Shown piece by piece: positions 17,557 to 24,681 of a stretch of DNA of 51,073 bases. Both the position numbers and the translations under genes were made by a program. Numbering within the stretch: position 1 is the stretch's first letter; every line of letters begins with the position of its first letter. Below the pieces are notes generated by a model, which saw only the letters and a list, made by a program, of their open reading frames with translations, did not search any database and had not been told where the DNA came from. Source of the stretch: a virus; the IMG/VR virus record IMGVR_UViG_3300047388_000215, positions 1 through 51,073 of that record; one strand, given 5' to 3'.

Positions 17557-18657
17557 TCAGGTGCATGGCGAGGCGATGGCCTGCCCGGTGTCAAGCACGT
17601 TGCCGCTCCACTGCACTCCGTCGGTGCCGTCGTAGGCGTGCGCGTTGGCGCATTCGGCCAGCCCGAACTGCCACGTCCCGGCGGCCACCGTGTTGTCCCG
17701 GATGTCCGCTACCACGCCCGGGTAGTTGCCCGAGATGCCGCTACCGGTGTCGTTGATGCGGACCGTGAACTGGCCGCAGGCGAAGCGGTCGTGGACGGCC
17801 GTCAGCGTGCTGTTCGGGCCCGGGTGGTCGCTCCAGAACAGGGCGCTGTTGCCCTTGTCCGTGCTGTTGCCCGCACACCCGGACAGGCTGTCGTGGTCCA
17901 GGGTGACATGGACGGTGCTGCCAGGCCCGTACTGCTGGACGCCGTCCGGGTGCTCGCCGCTGGCGAAGCACAGCCCGTCGGACAGCGAGTCGGTGATCGT
18001 GACCGTGCCGGCGCTGGTGCGCGGGCCGTCCTGCCAGTTGTGGACGTGGACGCGCAGCAGGCTGTAGCTACCTCCGGTAATCGGCGGGAAGTCGCCTGTG
18101 CTGCAACTCTGACCCGGGTTCGCGGTGATCTCGGTATCGGTGAGCTGGGTTCCGGTGTGCTCGCCGTTGAACACCACGCCGTGGACACGGGTGCGGGTGA
18201 CGTGCACGTTGTCGCCATCGATGATCAGCGAGCCCTGGACGTCCCGACTGTCCAGGGTCGCGCCGGCAACCAGGTGCACGTCCCCGGAGACCGTGGTCAG
18301 GGGCACGCCGAGCGGCACGCCGGTCGTGGCCGCTGTGGGGAAGCACGCCGGCCACGCACAACCGCCCGCGGGGGATGTAGGAGGCGGTGTGGTTGTAGCC
18401 GGCGCGCTGCTCGTGGTGGGCGGGGGTGGAGTCGTCGGGGGCACGGTCGGCGGGGCGGTACACAGAACGCGGCGAGGGGCGGCCGTGCCTGCGCCGAACA
18501 GGCAGGCTTGGTAGGCGTTGCCGTCGATGCGGTCCAGCTGGGACTGCTGGCCGGAGTCGGCCACCTGCGGCCGGGACAGCGCCACCGCCGTCCCGGCTAC
18601 ACCCAGGATGGCGGCGGCGGACAGTGCTGTGACCGCCAGCCACCGCCAGCTGGTCAT
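17557..18657 (-). CDS. Secreted right-handed beta-helix protein
   Basis: The 366-residue product has an N-terminal signal peptide or membrane anchor (WRWLAVTALSAAAILGVAG) and a Pro/Thr-rich linker (residues ~68-98, PPTTPPPPTTSSAP). A C-terminal ~250-residue parallel beta-helix follows, with pectate-lyase-like turns such as SLIIDGDNVHVTRTRVHG and VHVTLDHDSLSGCAGNS. Several Cys residues could form disulfides outside the cell. Such a secreted or wall-spanning protein is unusual for a phage; a host-surface or lysogenic-conversion role is possible. No catalytic residues were confirmed. Start overlaps the upstream gene (ATGA). Confidence 0.75.
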   Translation of the reverse strand: MTSWRWLAVTALSAAAILGVAGTAVALSRPQVADSGQQSQLDRIDGNAYQACLFGAGTAAPRRVLCTAPPTVPPTTPPPPTTSSAPATTTPPPTSPAGGCAWPACFPTAATTGVPLGVPLTTVSGDVHLVAGATLDSRDVQGSLIIDGDNVHVTRTRVHGVVFNGEHTGTQLTDTEITANPGQSCSTGDFPPITGGSYSLLRVHVHNWQDGPRTSAGTVTITDSLSDGLCFASGEHPDGVQQYGPGSTVHVTLDHDSLSGCAGNSTDKGNSALFWSDHPGPNSTLTAVHDRFACGQFTVRINDTGSGISGNYPGVVADIRDNTVAAGTWQFGLAECANAHAYDGTDGVQWSGNVLDTGQAIASPCT

Positions 18658-18968
18658 GCCGGCTGGTCCTGCGCCGTGCCCAGGTCGATCTCCACCGCGG
18701 TCACGCTGCCGGCGAGCACGTCGATGCTCACCGACCCGGCGAACTGGTCGCCGCTGGTCTCGGCGTCGGTGACGCTGAGCACCGCGGTGCCGAGCGTGCC
18801 GGTCGCGGCGACCGTGCCGGTGCCGTCGCCGTTGTCGGTGAGGGTCAGCACGTTGGTGTTGTCAACGGCGAACACCGGAGTGCCGGTCAGCGGGGCCGGG
18901 TTGCCGCGGGCATCCTTGCCGGCGACGGCGAAGGAGACCTGCTGGTTGTCGGTCAGGGTGAAGCTCAT
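18654..18968 (-). CDS. Ig-like (Big_2-type) domain protein; N-terminus uncertain
   Basis: From the ATG at 18968 the product is 104 residues and one bacterial Ig-like domain: SFTLTDNQQVSFAVAGKDA, then GNPAPLTGTPVFAVDNTNVL, then GDGTGTVAATGTLGTAVLSV. The frame is open further upstream to an ATC codon at 19142 that has a perfect AGGAGG site six bases before it, which would add 58 residues (IPATPAYIDLGDAALLIEV...). No ATG or GTG exists in that extension and a TTG at 19067 lacks a site. Ig-like domains are common add-ons of phage surface proteins. Confidence 0.65.
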   Translation of the reverse strand: MSFTLTDNQQVSFAVAGKDARGNPAPLTGTPVFAVDNTNVLTLTDNGDGTGTVAATGTLGTAVLSVTDAETSGDQFAGSVSIDVLAGSVTAVEIDLGTAQDQPA

Positions 18969-19093
18969 GGCGGGGGTGGCCTTCCGTGTCGAGGGGGTTG
19001 CGGCGGGTCGTGGGGTGGCCGGTGTGCGCTGCTCGGCGACGGGGCCGATCCGCCAGGCCACGTCCAAGCGGCCGGGCGGGATGCGGACCTCGA

Positions 19094-19333
19094 TCAGCAG
19101 GGCGGCGTCACCGAGGTCGATGTAGGCAGGGGTGGCGGGGATGGCGGGCCTCCTGGTGGTTCAGGTGGAGGTGTTGCAGGCCCCGAGGTGGCTGGTTCGG
19201 CGTGTAGCTTGCACCGGTCGCTGTCCTGCTCCGGCCATGCCCGGCAGCGGAAGCCGTCCGGGAGTGTGTAGGTGCAGCGCTGGCGGCGGTAGGTGCGGCG
19301 GGACTGGCGCATCGTGCGGTTGTCCCGGGCCAT
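19094..19333 (-). CDS. Small Cys/His zinc-binding-like protein
   Basis: The 79-residue product has a compact metal site RCTYTLPDGFRCRAWPEQD followed by DRCKLHA (Cys-x7-Cys, Cys-x2-His), a pattern seen in small actinophage proteins. The C-terminal 30 residues are Pro/Ser/Thr-rich and overlap the 5' part of the downstream gene by 49 bases if that starts at the ATC codon. The start overlaps the preceding stop (TAATG). Function unknown. Confidence 0.65.
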   Translation of the reverse strand: MARDNRTMRQSRRTYRRQRCTYTLPDGFRCRAWPEQDSDRCKLHAEPATSGPATPPPEPPGGPPSPPPLPTSTSVTPPC

Positions 19334-19416
19334 TACTTGACCCAGCAGTAGTTGCAGCGGTCACAGACCACACCGTTCCAGCGGTGAAGGCCCAGCCAGC
19401 AGAGGATGCAGTCCAT
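19333..19416 (-). CDS. 27-residue zinc-ribbon peptide
   Basis: The small frame encodes MDCILCWLGLHRWNGVVCDR followed by CNYCWVK: CxxC, then CxxCxxC spacing, which is consistent with a minimal zinc ribbon. It fits exactly between neighbours (the upstream stop lies four bases before the ATG, and its stop overlaps the next start as TAATG), which supports it being translated. No ribosome site of its own was seen. Function unknown. Confidence 0.6.
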   Translation of the reverse strand: MDCILCWLGLHRWNGVVCDRCNYCWVK

Positions 19417-19420
19417 AGGC

Positions 19421-19630
19421 TCAGTCGTCGAAGTCCACGGGCGGGGGGTGCTCGGCATCAATCGGGTACGGCACCGACACGGGCGTCATTTTGACCACCT
19501 GCACCATGGCATCGCCGCAGCCGCAGCCGTCCACGCAGCATCGCGGTGACTCGTCCTCGTAGTCATACACGTCGTGCAGCACGGAGCCGTGCGGGCAACG
19601 CGGCGAGTTAGGACACAGCCACCACGCCAT
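19421..19630 (-). CDS. Small Cys-rich protein
   Basis: The 69-residue product starts MAWWLCPNSPRCPHGSVLHD and contains CCVDGCGCGD, so six or more Cys residues could bind zinc. The acidic C-terminus ends PPPVDFDD. The ATG at 19630 overlaps the upstream membrane protein stop (TGATG), which sets the start; the longer open frame is a shadow of that gene. The CPNSPRCPHG opening recurs in actinophage small proteins. Function unknown. Confidence 0.65.
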   Translation of the reverse strand: MAWWLCPNSPRCPHGSVLHDVYDYEDESPRCCVDGCGCGDAMVQVVKMTPVSVPYPIDAEHPPPVDFDD

Positions 19631-19791
19631 CAGCCGATGCTCAGCGAGGTCAGCACCTGAACCAGCACCCATGCGGCCAGTCCGGCGCCGAGCAGGTTGA
19701 TGCGGGCGCTGGACACGTTGAACGCAGCCAACAGAAACAGCACCAGCGCCAGCAGGAGCAGGAAGAGGTACAGCGGGTGGGTGACGGTCAT
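19630..19791 (-). CDS. Small two-helix membrane protein (holin-like candidate)
   Basis: The 53-residue product consists of two hydrophobic helices: residues ~7-24 (LYLFLLLLALVLFLLAAF) and ~33-50 (LLGAGLAAWVLVQVL), joined by a short polar turn with one Arg. This length and topology fit small phage holins, but it also fits generic phage membrane peptides, and no endolysin is beside it. It begins one base after the cysteine peptidase stop, behind a GAGGGG site. Membrane location is certain from the sequence; the holin role is a guess. Confidence 0.65.
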   Translation of the reverse strand: MTVTHPLYLFLLLLALVLFLLAAFNVSSARINLLGAGLAAWVLVQVLTSLSIG

Positions 19792-19792
19792 G

Positions 19793-20716
19793 TCACAGCC
19801 CCCTCGCCGCGAGCCACACCTTGGCGGCGTCCGCGGCGTGCTTGTTGCCGCCGTGGTGGCGCTCGATCACCCACGGGTGCAGGACCGCGGCGAAGGCTTG
19901 GTCGGCGTCGGTCGGCGTCGGAGTGGGTGCGGGCGTCGGGGACACCGGGATGACGACCTTGCCACCCGTGATCTGCTTGACCGCGGCGGCAAACCCTGGC
20001 AGGTCGAAGTGGGCACGGAAGTCCGGCCGGTCCACATGCGCCTGCACCAGCACGAACCACAGTTCCTCGACCTGATGGGCGTCGAAGCTGCCGGTGACCT
20101 GGAGCAGCTTCGCCCACGACACGTCACGCCAGCGGGCGCCACCGTAGCCGACCCGGGCGATGCAGTGGCCGCCCTCTTCCGGTGACCCCGGCGCGTAGTC
20201 CCATACACCTTCATCGAACTGGTCGGTCATCTGCGCCTGATCCACGACGCAGCCGACCATCAGACCGAGGCCGAGGTAGACGGCGGCCTGCGTTTCCTGC
20301 GCGTCGCGGTGGTCTACCTTCGCGAACCCGAGGATCAGCCCGGTGGCCACCAAGTGCTCCAGGAACGTCTGGATCACCATGCCGCCGTCCGCGGCCGACC
20401 CGGGGCCGTTGGTGTCTGCGGTGCCGGCCGGGTCGAAGTCGGGGTTCTGGGTGCGGTACAGGTCGAGGATCTGCTGCTCGGTCAGGTTTGCGTAGGAGCC
20501 GCCGAGCAGGGTGTGGATGGCTTGGAGGACATGGTCCCAGCAGGCGACGACGCAGTCGCCCCAAGCGTCGTTGAGGTCCATCGGGTAGTCGAACTGGCCG
20601 GCGTCGAGATCGACGGTGGGGTGTTCGGGGGCGGCGGTGAGGAACCGGCCGAACGGGACTGCGGCGCGGCCGGGGATCGGTGGGCGGCGACCGGTCTTCC
20701 GGGTCGGGTGTGGCAT
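19793..20716 (-). CDS. Papain-like cysteine peptidase fold protein
   Basis: The 307-residue product has the layout of a papain/C39-like fold frequent in actinophage genomes. It shows an N-terminal DLNDAWGDCVVACWDHVLQA with the candidate nucleophile Cys, a central LTEQQILDLYRTQNPDFDP, and GGHCIARVGYGG with the candidate His. A VSWAKLLQVTGSF strand and an Ala/Pro/Thr-rich linker precede the C-terminal HPWVIERHHGGNKHAADAAK. No signal peptide is present. It may cleave phage or host proteins or wall peptides; the substrate is unknown. It begins a group of small genes read leftward after a stem-loop region. Confidence 0.75.
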   Translation of the reverse strand: MPHPTRKTGRRPPIPGRAAVPFGRFLTAAPEHPTVDLDAGQFDYPMDLNDAWGDCVVACWDHVLQAIHTLLGGSYANLTEQQILDLYRTQNPDFDPAGTADTNGPGSAADGGMVIQTFLEHLVATGLILGFAKVDHRDAQETQAAVYLGLGLMVGCVVDQAQMTDQFDEGVWDYAPGSPEEGGHCIARVGYGGARWRDVSWAKLLQVTGSFDAHQVEELWFVLVQAHVDRPDFRAHFDLPGFAAAVKQITGGKVVIPVSPTPAPTPTPTDADQAFAAVLHPWVIERHHGGNKHAADAAKVWLAARGL

Positions 20717-20952
20717 AAGCGGGCAGCCCTCCAGGCTCTACGCGGCGATCCCTGACGGCGGACTCACTTCGGTGTCCCGGGTTTGGCTAGGCGGCAACCC
20801 CGCAGCACGGGGGGTCCGCAGGGTTGCCGCGTCCCTGGGAAAGGGGGGGTCAGACAGCAGGAAGCCCCGGGCCGGGTCGAATGGCTCGAGGCTTCGGGGC
20901 GCTGGCGTTCTGATCTCTCAGACAGCTCAAACACCCTACGGTGATCTTTTTC
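20717..20952. other. Intergenic region with strong inverted repeats
   Basis: These 236 bases are the largest non-coding gap on the left side. A perfect 10-bp stem (GCGGCAACCC 20791-20800 with GGGTTGCCGC 20821-20830) has a 20-base loop. A second weaker pair (GAAGCC/GGCTTC) lies at about 20870-20900. The gap separates the early operon from the structural-side genes, so a terminator plus a late promoter are expected here. No convincing -35/-10 pair or T-tract was found. Confidence 0.5.
20791..20830 (-). terminator. Stem-loop, likely end of the early operon
   Basis: The perfect 10-bp stem with a 20-base loop lies 120 bases past the last early-operon gene. There is no T-tract, which is not required in high-GC actinobacteria. 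It could also be an RNA structural element or a recombination site. Confidence 0.4.
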
Positions 20953-21915
20953 TCACGCGGTGGGCCGTTCGTCAAGCGCGGCGCGCCGGGCTGTCACCGC
21001 CGCGTCCACTTCTTCGGCGCAGTACAGCATCGAGGGGCGGCCCACGCTCACCCAACCCACGGTCGTCCAGCGGCGGACCTGCCAGCGGTCCTCGGTGGCC
21101 CACCGGTACAGGGTGGACAGCGCCACACCGTGCAGCTGCGACAGGGCGGCCATGGTCAGCCACTCCTGCCGGCCGGGCAGCGTCTTGCGCAGCGCCCGCC
21201 ACGTGTCGGCCATCCAGGTGTGGTCCGGGTCGTCGGTGCAGATCACCCGGTCCGGGAGCAGCTCGTCCCAGGAGCCGACCGTGGCCCGCAGCCGGCCCCC
21301 GCAGCCGGCAGCGGGACAGTCCGCGACGACATGCCACGTCCGGCCCGACGGGTACGCGCACGACCATGCCACCGAATGCAGATCAGCCAGATCCTGCGCC
21401 CAGTCGTCCACGTACGCCTGAGCCAACAGCCAGGGATGCCACGTGGTCAGCCAGTCGGTGAGCACCTGGACCTCGGTCACCTCGCGCGGGATGGCGGTCA
21501 GGCGGGTGATCATCTCGACCTTGCCGGTGCGCGGGTTGATGACGTTGTACTTGCGGCGTCGCGGCACCAGCACGGCGGCAGGCCGGGCTTCCGGGGACAG
21601 GTCCGGGGCGGTCGCCTTCGCCTCCTCGGCAACCATCAGCGCCCAGGTGGCCAGCTTGTGCCGGATCGCGTCCCGGACGGTACTGACTTGGGTTCGCAGG
21701 TCCAGGCCGACATCGCGGGTGCCGGACACCACCGGGCCACCGGACAGGTCCCCGGTGGCCAGCGCGTACTCCAGGACAGCGTGTAGCGGCGCCAACTGCC
21801 GCAGCCACCTGGACAGGCCCGCCTCATGGCCGGCGCACACCAGCAGGCCGTCCAGGGCACGGCGCGGACGCTCTGGGTCGTGGTGGTGCGGGACGACGCA
21901 CAGGGTGTCCGTCAT
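20953..21915 (-). CDS. HTH DNA-binding protein, actinophage type
   Basis: The 320-residue product has a C-terminal winged-helix or MerR-like domain (residues ~245-310: LTMAALSQLHGVALSTLYRWATEDRW). Upstream of it is a zinc-ribbon-like ADCPAAGCGGRL. The N-terminal half is helical. The ATG at 21915 has a GGAGG site five bases upstream and overlaps the preceding gene by ATGA, so the longer frame is not used. It is the last gene of the early operon; a regulatory role is likely but the target is unknown. Confidence 0.7.
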   Translation of the reverse strand: MTDTLCVVPHHHDPERPRRALDGLLVCAGHEAGLSRWLRQLAPLHAVLEYALATGDLSGGPVVSGTRDVGLDLRTQVSTVRDAIRHKLATWALMVAEEAKATAPDLSPEARPAAVLVPRRRKYNVINPRTGKVEMITRLTAIPREVTEVQVLTDWLTTWHPWLLAQAYVDDWAQDLADLHSVAWSCAYPSGRTWHVVADCPAAGCGGRLRATVGSWDELLPDRVICTDDPDHTWMADTWRALRKTLPGRQEWLTMAALSQLHGVALSTLYRWATEDRWQVRRWTTVGWVSVGRPSMLYCAEEVDAAVTARRAALDERPTA

Positions 21916-22166
21916 GGCGACCTCCAGTACCGGAACCGCTGCCAAGCCGTCGCCGGCCGCCACTTCGCACCGACCATGCACTGCCCCCGGGTGTATGTCC
22001 CGACGCCGTACGCGTCACACCAATCGCAAGCGTCCCCGACCCGCCACAAGCGGCGGCAGGCGCAGCGCCAGATCGAGCCGTGCGCACCAACCGGTGGGAG
22101 AACGCAGCGGTTGACCGGAGTCGCCGACCGGCCACTGACCCAGTTGCCTGCCGGAGTGTCCGTCAT
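21912..22166 (-). CDS. Small Cys-rich protein
   Basis: The 84-residue product contains GSIWRCACRRLWRVGDACDW followed by CDAYG, giving a C-x-C...C-x2-C pattern typical of small zinc-binding actinophage proteins. Both ends overlap the neighbours (ATGA), placing it firmly in the operon. Function unknown. Confidence 0.7.
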   Translation of the reverse strand: MTDTPAGNWVSGRSATPVNRCVLPPVGAHGSIWRCACRRLWRVGDACDWCDAYGVGTYTRGQCMVGAKWRPATAWQRFRYWRSP

Positions 22167-22453
22167 CGCCGCCCCCCGAGTGCCAACAGCTCAGCAGGGA
22201 CAGGCGCGGTCAGCGGCACCACCAACACCGGCTCCACCGCCGCTTCCCGCGTGGCCGGGTCCATGTACCGCCGGCCGTCACGGAGGGCGTAGCGGTCAAA
22301 CTCGACGTGGCCGTCACCGTCGGCGAGGACGCGGAGCCCGAACACCACACCCGGGTCCACGCCGAGCGCCCGTATCCAGTCACACAGGACCGAGGAGCCG
22401 CGCCATTGCCGGCAGTCGGGGTCGTGCACGCTGAGTTCCAGCACCACCGTCAT
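22163..22453 (-). CDS. Hypothetical protein
   Basis: The 96-residue soluble product contains DCRQWRGSSVLCDWIRALGV and a strand region GHVEFDRYALRDGRRYMDPA. It resembles unnamed actinophage proteins. Overlaps on both sides (ATGA) support expression. No known domain is recognised. Confidence 0.65.
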   Translation of the reverse strand: MTVVLELSVHDPDCRQWRGSSVLCDWIRALGVDPGVVFGLRVLADGDGHVEFDRYALRDGRRYMDPATREAAVEPVLVVPLTAPVPAELLALGGRR

Positions 22454-22680
22454 CGCCGCTCCCCGTCGTCGTGCCAGGCGTGCTCATGCGGGCCGTACGC
22501 ACACGACCAACACGCCGCCAGATACCGCACCACGGCCGGGCTCCAGCGGGCCACGGCGGTCCAGTTGTCGCAGCCACCCCAGTCGCAGGTTGCAGGTAGA
22601 TCCCCATCCATATGGGCGGGGTCAAACTGCTCAGCCACCGCCAGCGTGACGACCTCGCCGTGGACCGGCGCGGCGGTCAT
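22450..22680 (-). CDS. Small Cys-containing hypothetical protein
   Basis: The 76-residue product has CDWGGCDNW and later CWSCAYGPHEHAWH, two CxxxC/CxxC groups with nearby His that could bind a metal. It overlaps both neighbours by ATGA. Function unknown. Confidence 0.65.
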   Translation of the reverse strand: MTAAPVHGEVVTLAVAEQFDPAHMDGDLPATCDWGGCDNWTAVARWSPAVVRYLAACWSCAYGPHEHAWHDDGERR

Positions 22681-22772
22681 AGCCGCTCCCCTCGCCGGGC
22701 CTTACGTCGTTCCCGCCACGTCGCCGACAGCGTGCACGCCGCTGCGATCCCCCACGCCACAAGCTCAGCCAC
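22677..22772 (-). CDS. 31-residue membrane peptide
   Basis: The GTG-initiated frame encodes a hydrophobic helix followed by a very basic tail (WRERRKARRGERL). It overlaps the upstream stop by eight bases and ends in an ATGA overlap with the next gene, which is strong context for a real gene too short for ordinary gene finders. The topology would be a single anchor with a cytoplasmic basic tail. Function unknown. Confidence 0.55.
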   Translation of the reverse strand: MAELVAWGIAAACTLSATWRERRKARRGERL

Positions 22773-23145
22773 CGTCCACCCACCTACTCCCCGTCTCGGT
22801 CTCCTCGTGCGGTCCTCCGCGGGCCACAAATCCGGCTGCTCGAAGCTGGGCACCGCTCACCTCGGTCACGTCGTTGAACAGAATCACGTCGGGGAACCGC
22901 TCGCGCAGGACGCCGCGCGCCGCCGGGTTGATCTCGACCGCAGCGACGACCCGGAACCCGGCCCGCTCCAGCGCGGCGTCGATACCGCCCACGCCGGCGA
23001 ACAGAGACACTGCGGTCGGTCGGTCGTCGCCGAACGCGGGCATCGGGTGTCCGCAGGGGCAGGCGCACGGCCCGGACCACCGCAGCCGGCACACCTTATG
23101 CTGACCGGTGCCGCAGAAGCCGGTGAGATATTGGCGGGCGGTCAC
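22765..23145 (-). pseudogene. Cys-rich domain fused to a truncated C5 cytosine methyltransferase
   Basis: The 126-residue product starts with a small Cys domain (GFCGTGQHKVCRLRWSGPCA, CPC). It continues into a C5-methyltransferase N-terminus: AVSLFAGVGGIDAALERAGF is motif I for AdoMet, then VAAVEINPAARGVL. It stops after ~80 residues of the enzyme; the catalytic PCQ motif and the target-recognition region are missing. The GTG at 23145 has a GGGAGG site and a GTGA overlap. The gene still seems translated, so it is either a decaying methyltransferase or a small AdoMet-binding relic. Confidence 0.65.
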
Positions 23146-24224
23146 GACGCCTCCCGCTGGTCCAGCGCAACGCCGGCACGCTTGCCGCACTCACCGCACA
23201 GCGACCCGTCCGCCGCTGGGTCAGCGCGGTAGCTCACCCAGGCGTCCTCGGCCAGCATCTCCAGGTCGCACAGCGTGTGGCCGAGGACAGCGCCGGGCGG
23301 GTACTGCGCCACAACCGCCCGGCCTTCGAGCTTCACCGGCATCGGACACTCCGGCCGGCTCGCGTCGGTGACGTGCACGACCGCGCCGAGTTTCGCCGCC
23401 GGCACGACGTAGCCCGCCGGGGCGGTCGGCTTGGCCGGGCGCGGCCGGCGGCGCGGCTTCGGGTCGCCGGGTAGCCCCTTCACCGCCAGCCCGGCCGCAC
23501 GGGCGTCAACGCAACGCAGGCAGCGGGTCTCCTGGTGGGCGCACCACACACGGTTCCGGTGGTACGCATCAGCGCCGGGGCAGTCCGCAGCTTGGGTGCA
23601 CTCCCAGCCGTCCTCGTGCCGGCGGTTCTCGCCCGAGCATTGCAGCCGCCACCGCCGTCCCGGCTCGGCGGGCACCCAGTGCCGCTCGTACTTGATCGCC
23701 CAGTGGAAGCACTGGGCGCGCAGGTGGAACACCGGGCTCGGCGCCGTGGGCGCGTCGAGGTTCATGCCGTCGAAGACGACCGACTTCTGCCGCGTCGTGA
23801 CCGGCTCGCCGCAGGCCATGCAGCCGAGCTCCGCCTTCGCGGCCTTCGCAGCGGCCCGCGACGCTGACTTCTCGGCCTCCCGGCGCGCCATCGTGTCCCG
23901 GCACGGCGTCGGCTCGCCGCACTCCACGCACGCCGGGTAGTGGCCGTCCTCGTACACCTGCCACTCCATGTACACGCTGACCGACAGGCTCACGTCGTAG
24001 TCGCGGTCCCTGACATCGTCACCACGGCCCGCCGGCCGCAGGATCACGTGGACCTTCGGGCGCTTGACGTCCTGAAGGTCGGCCGGATAGTCCCGGATCT
24101 CGACCACCCGCCACACCATGTGCCGCAAGGCGACCAGCGTGCCGGGCTCCGGCGTCTTCAAAACGAGCCGGGTGCCGTGCGCATCCCACGGATACGGCAG
24201 CGCCGGTGGCCAGTGCCCGCTCAC
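23142..24224 (-). CDS. Cys-rich hypothetical protein
   Basis: The 360-residue product has an SH3-like start (GTLVALRHMVWRVVEIRDYP), then Cys pairs CVECGEPTPC and CMACGEPV, a His/Cys region CFHWAIKYERHWVP, CLRC, and a C-terminal CGECGK. Several zinc sites are likely. A Lys/Arg/Pro linker lies near residue 255. I recognise no enzyme family. It overlaps both neighbours in the early operon. Confidence 0.65.
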   Translation of the reverse strand: MSGHWPPALPYPWDAHGTRLVLKTPEPGTLVALRHMVWRVVEIRDYPADLQDVKRPKVHVILRPAGRGDDVRDRDYDVSLSVSVYMEWQVYEDGHYPACVECGEPTPCRDTMARREAEKSASRAAAKAAKAELGCMACGEPVTTRQKSVVFDGMNLDAPTAPSPVFHLRAQCFHWAIKYERHWVPAEPGRRWRLQCSGENRRHEDGWECTQAADCPGADAYHRNRVWCAHQETRCLRCVDARAAGLAVKGLPGDPKPRRRPRPAKPTAPAGYVVPAAKLGAVVHVTDASRPECPMPVKLEGRAVVAQYPPGAVLGHTLCDLEMLAEDAWVSYRADPAADGSLCGECGKRAGVALDQREAS

Positions 24225-24496
24225 GCCGCACCGCCCCGCTCGATCGGCGGCACGTAGGTCGGGTCAAGTGCCGCTGATCGCCCCGCGTCAGTCAGCCACA
24301 CCAGCAGCGTCCGTGGCATGACACCCGACGTCGCCCTCACCAACCCGAGCCGCGCCAAAGCGTCCACCGCCTTGCCTGCCGACGTCGGGAAGGTCCAGCC
24401 GTGCTCGCCGAGCCGGTGCCGGGCGGCCAGCACCTCCAGCACGAGGTACTGGGTCAGCGGAAGCCGGTCCACATCCACGCCAGCCGGGGCGCTCAC
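24221..24496 (-). CDS. Winged-helix-like hypothetical protein
   Basis: The 91-residue product reads RLPLTQYLVLEVLAARHRLG, WTFPTSAGKAVDALARLGLV and LLVWLTDAGRSAALD, an arrangement of helix, turn helix and wing like small winged-helix proteins. The GTG at 24496 is chosen from the GTGA overlap. DNA-binding is probable from fold only. Confidence 0.6.
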   Translation of the reverse strand: MSAPAGVDVDRLPLTQYLVLEVLAARHRLGEHGWTFPTSAGKAVDALARLGLVRATSGVMPRTLLVWLTDAGRSAALDPTYVPPIERGGAA

Positions 24497-24681
24497 GCCG
24501 CACCGTCCAGCACTGGCCGGCCGTACTCCCGGGCCAGACGTTCCAGCCACGACAGGTCACGCCCATACTCGGCCAGGTCCGCCAGCGTCAGGTTCGAGGT
24601 GACCTCCCGGACCTCGCCGTCCACCACGACACGGTGCACGTGGATGCGGGTCAGCTTCGCCGGGGCCTTGAACTCGCCCAT
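24493..24681 (-). CDS. Small hypothetical protein
   Basis: The 62-residue soluble product begins GEFKAPAKLTRIHVHRVVVD and has a helical C-terminus (ADLAEYGRDLSWLERLAREY). It directly follows DnaB, overlapping it (TGATG). Function unknown; a replication accessory role is only suggested by location. Confidence 0.6.
   Translation of the reverse strand: MGEFKAPAKLTRIHVHRVVVDGEVREVTSNLTLADLAEYGRDLSWLERLAREYGRPVLDGAA

Noticed and set aside
20866-20905. Possible tRNA (GGTCGAA-like loop and GC stems)
   Set aside because: No cloverleaf, acceptor stem or CCA end could be built; it is only an inverted repeat.
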